Shown piece after piece: positions 1 to 5,586 of a DNA stretch of 7,511 bases. The translations under genes and the position numbers were made by a program. Source of the DNA: an uncultured Verrucomicrobiota bacterium (GTDB lineage: Bacteria > Verrucomicrobiota > Kiritimatiellia > RFP12 > UBA1067); contig CAMEZU010000086.1 in NCBI GenBank assembly GCA_945947925.1, positions 1-7,511 on the forward strand, in the 5' to 3' direction. Position 1 is the stretch's first letter; each line of letters opens with the position of its first letter. A model generated the notes under the pieces. It searched no databases, was not told where the DNA came from, and saw only the letters and a program-made list of their open reading frames with translations.

Positions 1-1209
1 CTCCTCCTCTTCGCCGGCTGCACGAGCTACGAGGCGACGCCGATTGATTGGGAGAAGGAATGCGACAGCTGGATGAACGCGACGAACACGGTCCGCCTCG
101 CGTCCGCGGACGACGCCGCGCTCCTCGCGCGCATCGGCAATCCCGGACTCAACGAATTGCGGCTCAAGGCCCGGGGTGCGGCACGGACGGCACAGGAGGA
201 AGGCTGGTGGAACGATCCGTCCCTCGACCTGGACCTCAACCGCATCCTCGGCTCCGCCCCGCATCCCTTCCTCGGCGGCGCCACGCTGTCCTTCACCCTT
301 CCCCTCTCCGGCGCCCCGGCCCTCGACGCGCGCGCAGCGGAAGGCTACGCCGCTGCGGACGCGATGGCGGTCCGCGCCGAGGAACGCACCGTCGCCGCGG
401 ACGCTCGCGCCGCCTTCCTGCGACTCGCCTACGCCCGCGAGAAGGCGCGTCTCCTCGCCGCCTTCGCCGTCGATCCCCGCCATACCGAGGCGGAGCGCAA
501 GCTCGACCACCTGACCGAACGCGGCGAGACGACGCGCGCCGAACGCGCCGCCAACGAACGCCGCCACCACGCCCGCGAACACCTGGCGGTCGAAGCGCGG
601 GCCTCCGTCAGCGAGGCCGAGGAAGCGCTCCGCGCGCTCTGCGGCCTCGCCCCGTCCGTCCGCTTCGAGGTGGCGGACACCGCGCTTGCGGGAGAGGACG
701 CCCCGCCGCCGTCCGTCGATCCGCTCGCCTTCGTGAAGCATCCACGCGTGCAGGAGAAGATCCTGCGCCTCAACGGATCGGAGGCGAAGCTCGAGGCGGA
801 GATCCGCCGGCAGTATCCGGACCTCAAGATCGGGCCCGCCTTCTCGCAGGAGGACGGCGACAACCGTGCGGGCCTCGCGCTCGGCATCGACCTGCCGCTC
901 TGGAACCGCAACCGCAAGGCCATCGCCGAGGCCGAGGCGACGCGCGATGCGGACCGCTTCGCGGCCCTGCGCGCGTGGCAGAACCTCGTCCGCGAGGACG
1001 CCGCAGCTCGCCGGCGGCTCGCGGACCTCGACGACCACACCCCGCCTCCGCCCGCGCGCGAGCAGGACCTCGACAATCTTCTCCGCATCGGCGAGATCCT
1101 GCCCGCCGACTACCTCGCCGCCCTTGCCGACATCCTCGACGCCCGCCTGGCCGAACTCGACTGGAAGCGCGACCGCGCGCTGGCTGTTCGAGCAATAAGT
1201 GATAAATGA
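1..1209 (+). CDS. Outer-membrane efflux lipoprotein, TolC/CusC/CzcC family (5' partial)
   Basis: Outer-membrane channel of a tripartite RND-type efflux pump, probably for metal ions given the adaptor that follows. The frame is open to base 1, so the start lies outside the window. The first residues, LLLFAGC, are the end of a signal peptide with a lipobox, and Cys (19-21) is the likely lipidated residue +1. An ATG at 73 is internal. The mature part is about 396 residues, short for the family (usually above 400). Two OEP-like halves are visible: 'WWNDPSLDLDLNRIL' with 'TLSFTLPLSG' in the first, and 'YPDLKIGPAFSQEDGDN' with 'GIDLPLWNRNRKAIAEAEA' in the second. Each is followed by long Ala/Glu/Arg-rich helices of the periplasmic tunnel. 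The last codons (AISDK) run into a 7-bp tandem repeat, which supplies the stop. The 36-bp gap to the adaptor gene suggests one transcript. Family assignment is confident; the substrate is inferred. Confidence 0.9.
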   Translation, partial: LLLFAGCTSYEATPIDWEKECDSWMNATNTVRLASADDAALLARIGNPGLNELRLKARGAARTAQEEGWWNDPSLDLDLNRILGSAPHPFLGGATLSFTLPLSGAPALDARAAEGYAAADAMAVRAEERTVAADARAAFLRLAYAREKARLLAAFAVDPRHTEAERKLDHLTERGETTRAERAANERRHHAREHLAVEARASVSEAEEALRALCGLAPSVRFEVADTALAGEDAPPPSVDPLAFVKHPRVQEKILRLNGSEAKLEAEIRRQYPDLKIGPAFSQEDGDNRAGLALGIDLPLWNRNRKAIAEAEATRDADRFAALRAWQNLVREDAAARRRLADLDDHTPPPPAREQDLDNLLRIGEILPADYLAALADILDARLAELDWKRDRALAVRAISDK

Positions 1210-1230
1210 TGAATGATGAATGATGAATGA
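1198..1230. repeat. Heptamer tandem repeat (AATGATG, 3.7 perfect copies)
   Basis: Bases 1205-1230 are three perfect AATGATG units plus a partial AATGA. A degenerate unit, AGTGATA (1198-1204), precedes them. The array fills almost the whole space between the outer-membrane gene and the ribosome binding site of the adaptor gene, and includes the stop codon of the former. Because the period is 7, TGA occurs in all three frames, so any ribosome that runs on is stopped. Confidence 0.85.
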
Positions 1231-1236
1231 AGGAGG
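1230..1236 (+). promoter_or_regulatory. Strong Shine-Dalgarno site of the adaptor gene
   Basis: AAGGAGG lies 9 bases before the ATG at 1246, directly after the heptamer array. It is a full match to the 16S anti-Shine-Dalgarno core and fixes the start of the adaptor. Confidence 0.85.
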
Positions 1237-1245
1237 TTTGGCCTT

Positions 1246-2349
1246 ATGAAGTTTTTTGCCTGGGGACTTTTGGTGACGATTGCGTTTTCCGTTGCGCCCG
1301 TGCTCGCGCACGAAGAGCATGAACATGAACACGAGCAGGGGCACGAACATGTACATGAGCACGCCCACGGCGCGGCGGTGACCGTTTCTGCGGCGGCGCA
1401 GAAGACGCTCGGACTCAAGACCGTGCCGCTCGCGCGGCGGCGCGTCACGGCGACCTTCGCCCTGCCGGGACGGTTCGAGCTGGCGCCGGATGCGCGCTTT
1501 GCGACCGTGGCACCGGCACCGGGACGCATCCACATCAAGGTGAAGGCGCTCGGGACCGTGAAGCGCGGGGACGTCCTCTTCGAGATCGAGTCCTTCGACC
1601 TAGCCGCGAAGGACCGCGAGATCGCCGTCCTCGAAAAGCGGCTCGCCGCCTACAAGGAGGTGGGACTCTCCAACGCCGAGCTCGCCTCGCAGCTGGATGT
1701 GAAGCGGAGCGAACGGACGGCCTTCGTCGGTGACGCCGAGATCCGCGGGACGACGCTCGTCGTCCGGGCCTCGGCGGACGGACTCGTCGAGCGGATCGAG
1801 ACGAACGAGGGCGCTCAGGTCGAGGCGGGCGCGACGATTGTCACGGGACTCCGTCCCGACCGCATCCGCCTCCGCGCCTTCGTGACGCCCGGCGAGCTCG
1901 CGCGGCTCACGGTCGGACAAGAGGCGCTCTGCAAGGGCGCGACGGGACGGCTCGCCTTCGGCTATGGTGAGGCGACGGACGTCTATGTGGAGTTCCCAGA
2001 CGGCGCCCCGCAGGCGCGGCCGGGCGAACGCGCGTCCGCGGACTGCGTCCTCGACGCCTCGGCCCCCGAGTCCTTCGCCGTTCCGACAGCGGCGATTGTC
2101 AGGAACGGACTCGATCCCGTCGTCTTCGTCCGTGACGAGCACGATGCCGACACCTTCCTCGCGGTCCCCGTCGTCCCCGGTGCCTCAGGGAGCGGCTGGA
2201 CCGCGATCGAGGGCCTGGACGATCCGGATGCCGAAGTCGTGACGGACGGCGTCTACGAGCTGAAGCTCGCCCTCGCCGCACAGTCCGGCAACAAAAAGGC
2301 CGCCGGCCATTTCCACGCCGACGGCACCTTCCATGAAGGCGAGGACTGA
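1246..2349 (+). CDS. Periplasmic adaptor subunit of an RND metal efflux pump (CusB/CzcB family)
   Basis: Membrane fusion protein linking an inner-membrane RND pump to the outer-membrane channel encoded just upstream; 367 residues. Residues 1-21 form a signal peptide with likely cleavage after PVLA. Residues 22-41 are a His/Glu segment with nine histidines, suited to binding Zn, Co, Ni, Cd or Cu. The barrel-sandwich (lipoyl-like) domain is split: first half 'PGRIHIKVKALGTVKRGDVL', then a short helical hairpin (about 118-165), then the second half 'VVRASADGLVERIETNEGAQ'. The beta-barrel domain follows ('DRIRLRAFVTPGELARLTVG'), then the membrane-proximal part ending in 'DGVYELKLAL'. The C-terminus 'GHFHADGTFHEGED' (354-367) is a second His-containing element that I recall as typical of metal-type adaptors. 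There is no Met-rich N-terminus like that of E. coli CusB, so a divalent cation such as zinc seems likelier than Cu(I)/Ag(I), but this is inference. No RND pump gene follows. Confidence 0.93.
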   Translation: MKFFAWGLLVTIAFSVAPVLAHEEHEHEHEQGHEHVHEHAHGAAVTVSAAAQKTLGLKTVPLARRRVTATFALPGRFELAPDARFATVAPAPGRIHIKVKALGTVKRGDVLFEIESFDLAAKDREIAVLEKRLAAYKEVGLSNAELASQLDVKRSERTAFVGDAEIRGTTLVVRASADGLVERIETNEGAQVEAGATIVTGLRPDRIRLRAFVTPGELARLTVGQEALCKGATGRLAFGYGEATDVYVEFPDGAPQARPGERASADCVLDASAPESFAVPTAAIVRNGLDPVVFVRDEHDADTFLAVPVVPGASGSGWTAIEGLDDPDAEVVTDGVYELKLALAAQSGNKKAAGHFHADGTFHEGED

Positions 2350-2357
2350 AGAAGAGC

Positions 2358-2382
2358 GACGGGAACCGTCACCGCCGCCGTC
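2358..2382 (+). terminator. Possible weak terminator between convergent genes
   Basis: The 38-bp gap between the convergent stop codons holds GACGG (2358-2362), which can pair with CCGTC at 2366-2370 (3-base loop) or with CCGTC at 2378-2382, the latter followed by TTT. The stem is only 5 bp and the T run is short, so this is a weak call. Confidence 0.25.
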
Positions 2383-2385
2383 TTT

Positions 2386-2459
2386 CCTTATTTCACCGGA
2401 TGCTTCTCGAGGTATTTGAAGAAGTGCTCGATCTGGGCGATGAGCTTCTCGCGGGCGAG
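2386..2459 (-). repeat. 74-bp perfect direct repeat, copy 1 (3' end of B2)
   Basis: Identical base for base to 5513-5586. It covers the last 23 codons of the gene, the TAA stop and 2 bp beyond. Identity ends abruptly at both edges (T versus C at 2385/5512, A versus C at 2460/5587). The period between copies is 3127 bp, which is one A-B module. Confidence 0.97.
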
Positions 2460-3326
2460 AGCCCGTCTTGCGGCCTTCCGCTGCTGACAGGCGATCTCCC
2501 ACGCCTCGGGATCCCCCCGCTTCATGCCTTCGGGATAGGCTGGCTTCCAGTCATCCGGCAGATAGGCGCAGGGATCGTAGAAGATGCCGACCTTCAGGGG
2601 CTTGCCGTGCGTCCGCGTCTGCAGCGTCCGCACCATTTCCTCCGCCCCGAGCCGCGTCCTCACGCACCTGACGGTCGAATGGCAATCCATGTTCTCGACC
2701 CATTCGTCGGCATCATCGTTCGAGACGTATTCCACGGCAATCGCCCCGTCCGGCGTCGCAAAATCGAGCATCACCCGGCGGCGTTCGCGCGGCACATCCG
2801 GCAGCTCGCCCACCCTTTGGCGATTTAAGACCCGATGCAGCTCCGCGACGTCCAAGGTCTTCAACCACCCCTTCTTCGGCGCGTCGGCGCCTTCCACTAC
2901 GGGACAGTCCACTAGGGTGAGTCCGCGCTTGGCGAACTCCTTCTCGATGAGATCCAGCGCTTCGCCTTCGGGCAGGATGACGGGCGGATTCATCGCCACA
3001 CAGCCGAACGCCCCCGCACCGTCGCCGGCAATCTCCTTCGCGGGCAACGGACACACCTCCGTCGCCGGCTCCTGCGCCACAGCCTTCGGGGCCTCCGCAT
3101 CCGGCACGGACACGACAGGCGCCGCGGACACGGGCTTGACCGCCTCCTGCGCCTCCAGGGCCAGCGCCTTGAGGCTCATCGCCGCCGCGCCAAGCGTTGA
3201 TGCCACGGCCTTGAGACCCTGCCACCGCGCCGGCACGCGCGACAGGTCCACGCGCCCGATCTCCGCCCCCGTCGGATAGGACGGCGCACGATACGCACGG
3301 AGCGGCTTAACAACGTTACTCTTCAT
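2388..3326 (-). CDS. Hypothetical protein B2, repeated-module small protein with leader and conserved cysteines
   Basis: Unrecognised family; 312 residues, paralogue of the gene at 5515-6453. The start is the ATG at 3326, 6 bases after AAGGAGG; an upstream ATG at 3332 abuts that site, and the Arg-rich extension further up is only a shadow of A2. Residues 1-38 carry 'YPT', 'EIG' and 'PARWQGL', followed by a moderately hydrophobic Ala/Leu stretch (about 40-57) that may act as a late signal or membrane segment, then a Pro/Ala/Val linker (60-88). Residues 89-115 contain C92 and C109 and are identical in both paralogues. Next come an 'LPEGEALDLI' helix, C141, a variable part, 'RERRRVMLDF' (180-189), 'VEYVS' (198-202), 'FYDPC' (249-253) and an invariant basic/amphipathic tail (290-312). 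The conserved cysteines suggest an oxidising, extracytoplasmic location (inference). It overlaps A2 by 11 bp, so translation is probably coupled. Function is unknown. Confidence 0.8.
   Translation of the reverse strand: MKSNVVKPLRAYRAPSYPTGAEIGRVDLSRVPARWQGLKAVASTLGAAAMSLKALALEAQEAVKPVSAAPVVSVPDAEAPKAVAQEPATEVCPLPAKEIAGDGAGAFGCVAMNPPVILPEGEALDLIEKEFAKRGLTLVDCPVVEGADAPKKGWLKTLDVAELHRVLNRQRVGELPDVPRERRRVMLDFATPDGAIAVEYVSNDDADEWVENMDCHSTVRCVRTRLGAEEMVRTLQTRTHGKPLKVGIFYDPCAYLPDDWKPAYPEGMKRGDPEAWEIACQQRKAARRALAREKLIAQIEHFFKYLEKHPVK
3151..3191 (-). repeat. 41-bp near-perfect repeat in the leader of B2
   Basis: Matches 6278-6318 at 40 of 41 bases (single difference G3174/A6301). It encodes the Ala/Leu-rich leader stretch around AAAMSLKALALEA (residues 47-59). 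Confidence 0.85.
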
Positions 3327-5502
3327 CGTCATCCTCCTTCGCGGCTTTCTTCGCCTTCTCCTCGGCCGCCTCACGCTGGCGGACGGCGATCCACGCCGCG
3401 GCCGTCGGGAACGCCTTCACGCTCTCCGCGACGCACGCGCGCAAGTCCTCCCGCGCCTTGACCGCCGCCTCGGGATTCCGCCAGAGCAGTTCCACGATCC
3501 GCGCCGCCTCTTTCCGAAAACCCGTCTCGTGCAGCTGTAGGGCAAAGGCCAGGTTGTCGACGGTGGCTGCGGCTGCGGGATCCTCCTCGAGTCTGAAAAT
3601 CAACCGGGCGATCGTCCGACGCAGACGGACAGGTCCCTCGTCCTCCCCACGGAAACGCGGTTCCTTCTCGTCGTACCCGTGCACGACCTCCCACCAGACG
3701 CAGTTGCGCGCCAGGATCTGCACCCGGTTCGTCACGCCCGCGACCGGACGCACCCACCAGTCGCGCCGCATTTCCTCCTCCTTGTTCCAGGTGCCATCGG
3801 CCCATCTGACGGACGCGTCGAACCAGCCGTTCGTATAGGTAGCGCCGCAGACGGACGCGAGGCCGAGTTCCGTCAGTTCCCGGTGGAGCATGTCGAGATT
3901 CGGCGGCGTCAGGTCCTCCGCACGGACGGTCGCACAAATCGTCACGTTCGTCTCCCACACCGTGAATCCGCAACCGTTCTGACTGCAGATCTCCGTGAGC
4001 AGCGCATAGGGCGCGATGTCCTTGGCCGCATACGGGCGCAGCGGACGCTCCGCGCAGGACGCGTCCGCCGTCACCGGATAGGACCGGCGTTCCCCGCAAT
4101 GCGGCTTCGTCGCGTGCGTCAGGAAGTCCGCCAGATCGCCCATGGTCGCCGGCGCGCGGAAGGAGACCTCCGGGAAACGGACGCCGCGCAGGGAGAAGAC
4201 GTAGGCGTCATCCGTCGCCGCATCCGCTATCGCCGGAAGTACCTGCACCCGCGAATCGTACCAGGGGCTGTCCTCGTCTTCGTCATCATCCGTCTCGCAT
4301 TTGAACGCAAACCAGGCGTCGCGCCAGTATTCCGGGCGTGCGGACGATCCGTCCGTCCAGACGCGCACGCGGGTTGTCGCGCTGAAGTCCGGGAAGCTGC
4401 CGAGGAAGCCGACCAGCAGATTGGTCTCGCACGAATACTGCACCAGGGTATGATCCCCGTAGTTGACGAGCAGCGAACGGACGCCCTTCTCCGGCGTGAC
4501 GAGGCGCCCGAAGGGATCCTCGCGCGAGTAGGGGCAGGTCTCCGGATTCATCTCGCCTTCAAAGGAATAGAGTCGGATGTTCTCCCGTCCATAGGGCGGA
4601 TACGGCAGGACGGGATCGATCCGCGCGACGCGCGAAACGCCGTTGGAGGTCGCGAAGCCGACGGACAGCGTGATACCGCGATAGAAGAGCCATTCCCCAT
4701 TCGGCGTCAGGGGCATTTCGTTCAGGGTCACGGGAAACGAGAAGCGGACGAACCCGTCCGGCGTCCGGTACTCGGGGCGCACACGGAGCGTCACCAGATA
4801 GTTCGCCTTGGGCATCGGCGGCTCGTGGCGTATTACGTTTCCGTCTTCATCCTCATCAACAAAATTATAGTGATCTTCATCACCGATGTCAGGGAACGCG
4901 CTTGCATCGAAGTGCGTCAGGGAGAGAAGCCGGACGGTCTCCACATCGGCCACGACTTTGCGGGACACTTCCGTCGCGCGCACCGGGGCCGTCTCAAAGG
5001 CGCGGACCGTCTCCAGCAACGAACGGTACCGCGTCCGCACGTCCACGCAAGAGGCGGAAACCTTTTCCGGCTCATCCGCAGACCAACTGGCGCGGTCATA
5101 GAAAATACTCGGCGAATACACATAATGCGACAGCCCCTTGACCTCCGGCATCAGATTCACCAACTTGAGCACATGACAAACCTTGCCTGCGGGCTCCTCC
5201 CATCCATCTCCCAATCGGTCATAGGTATACATCTCGCCCCGACCCTCGTCCAACCGGCGCTTCATCAGGCGACGCACGCCCTCGTCGCGATAGTCCTGGT
5301 TCTTCGCGAACACCTCATCCACGGCGCGCACAGCCTCTTCCGTCGACAGGCGATAGACCACGTTGGTGACCCCGAGCGCCTTCTGCACCACCTCAGAGGC
5401 AACCTCCCGCCCCACAGCCGAATTGCCGCAGGCGAACGCCGCCAGTCCGCACAGAACCAGGCCGAGAACCAGTCGTTTCATTTTCGCGCACACTTCATTC
5501 AT
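3316..5502 (-). CDS. Hypothetical exported protein A2, repeated-module large protein with STN-like and TPR-like regions
   Basis: Unrecognised family; 728 residues from the ATG at 5502. The start is supported by AAGGGG (overlapping the B1 stop) 8 bases upstream; an in-frame ATG at 5481 (MKRLVLGLVL) gives a more standard signal peptide but has no good binding site. The hydrophobic N-terminus ends near LAAFACGNSA, so the protein is probably secreted, or a lipoprotein if the weak lipobox at C25 is used. Residues 216-227 (DEDEDGNVIRHE) fit an EF-hand-like loop. About 230-430 looks beta-rich. About 435-525 resembles a secretin/TonB short N-terminal (STN) domain: 'PATMGDLADFL', 'TADASCA' (C483), C506, C511 and 'TNVTICA'. 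Next comes a CxWWE motif (601-605), then a TPR-like helical stretch from about 650, then a charged tail ending EDDDEE. The part from about 430 onward is homologous to A1. Function is unknown. Confidence 0.78.
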   Translation of the reverse strand: MNEVCAKMKRLVLGLVLCGLAAFACGNSAVGREVASEVVQKALGVTNVVYRLSTEEAVRAVDEVFAKNQDYRDEGVRRLMKRRLDEGRGEMYTYDRLGDGWEEPAGKVCHVLKLVNLMPEVKGLSHYVYSPSIFYDRASWSADEPEKVSASCVDVRTRYRSLLETVRAFETAPVRATEVSRKVVADVETVRLLSLTHFDASAFPDIGDEDHYNFVDEDEDGNVIRHEPPMPKANYLVTLRVRPEYRTPDGFVRFSFPVTLNEMPLTPNGEWLFYRGITLSVGFATSNGVSRVARIDPVLPYPPYGRENIRLYSFEGEMNPETCPYSREDPFGRLVTPEKGVRSLLVNYGDHTLVQYSCETNLLVGFLGSFPDFSATTRVRVWTDGSSARPEYWRDAWFAFKCETDDDEDEDSPWYDSRVQVLPAIADAATDDAYVFSLRGVRFPEVSFRAPATMGDLADFLTHATKPHCGERRSYPVTADASCAERPLRPYAAKDIAPYALLTEICSQNGCGFTVWETNVTICATVRAEDLTPPNLDMLHRELTELGLASVCGATYTNGWFDASVRWADGTWNKEEEMRRDWWVRPVAGVTNRVQILARNCVWWEVVHGYDEKEPRFRGEDEGPVRLRRTIARLIFRLEEDPAAAATVDNLAFALQLHETGFRKEAARIVELLWRNPEAAVKAREDLRACVAESVKAFPTAAAWIAVRQREAAEEKAKKAAKEDDDEE
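3333..3339 (-). promoter_or_regulatory. Shine-Dalgarno of B2 inside the acidic-tail codons of A2
   Basis: AAGGAGG on the minus strand, 6 bases before the ATG at 3326. It is read in A2 as the Lys-Glu-Asp codons that open the acidic tail, so the same bases serve as A2 coding sequence and as ribosome binding site of B2. It decides the start of B2. Confidence 0.8.
4822..4857 (-). other. EF-hand-like loop coding segment in A2
   Basis: Encodes DEDEDGNVIRHE, residues 216-227 of A2. Acidic residues at loop positions 1, 3, 5 and 12, Gly at 6 and Val at 8 fit the calcium-loop consensus DxDxDGxhxxxE. The flanks are not obviously helical: proline pairs follow at once, so this may be a lone calcium loop or only an acidic linker. 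Confidence 0.35.
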
Positions 5503-5510
5503 ACGCCCTT

Positions 5511-5517
5511 CCCCTTA
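5511..5517 (-). promoter_or_regulatory. Shine-Dalgarno-like site of A2 overlapping the B1 stop
   Basis: TAAGGGG on the minus strand contains the B1 stop codon TAA and lies 8 bases before the ATG at 5502. It is a near match to AAGGAG. It favours the 5502 start over 5481 and implies coupled translation from B1 into A2. Confidence 0.5.
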
Positions 5518-5586
5518 TTTCACCGGATGCTTCTCGAGGTATTTGAAGAAGTGCTCGATCTGGGCGATGAGCTTCTCGCGGGCGAG
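5513..5586 (-). repeat. 74-bp perfect direct repeat, copy 2 (3' end of B1)
   Basis: Identical to 2386-2459. It encodes the invariant 23-residue tail (starting LAREKLIAQIEHFF), the stop and 2 bp of the short gap to A2. It is a direct repeat in the same orientation as copy 1. Confidence 0.97.

Larger units (their letters stand above)
2388..5502 (-). repeat. Tandemly duplicated two-gene module, unit 2 (A2-B2)
   Basis: A2 and B2 repeat the gene order, overlap length and spacing of A1 and B1 (7511-5515). Proteins match along the whole of B and along the C-terminal part of A visible in both copies. DNA identity is patchy, high only at the 74-bp and 41-bp blocks, so the duplication is old with local homogenisation. 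Unit 1 is cut by the right window edge. Confidence 0.85.

Noticed and set aside
48..1202. Arg/Pro-rich open frame overlapping the channel gene
   Set aside because: Shadow frame of the outer-membrane factor in high-GC DNA; low-complexity Arg/Pro composition, no recognisable domain.
2717..2765. PD-(D/E)xK nuclease-like pattern in B ('MLDF' followed by 'VEYVS')
   Set aside because: An acidic residue in one strand followed by Glu in the next resembles the nuclease fold, but the needed ExK (or QxK) lysine is absent in both paralogues (EYV), and the leader suggests export.
3327..3374. N-terminal extension of B2 beginning MRRPRRRRRKPRRR
   Set aside because: This Arg-rich run is the acidic tail of A2 read in another frame. 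AAGGAGG and conservation with B1 place the start at 3326.
3928..4200. A2 as a secretin or TonB-dependent receptor
   Set aside because: Only an STN-like segment is visible; there is no secretin channel domain, plug or long beta-barrel, and a helical TPR-like region follows.
2386..5586. A2-B2 as a transposon or integron cassette bounded by 74-bp repeats
   Set aside because: The repeats are the coding 3' ends of paralogous genes in direct orientation, with no terminal inverted repeats, transposase, integrase or attC-like fold. Homologous recombination or gene conversion explains them better.
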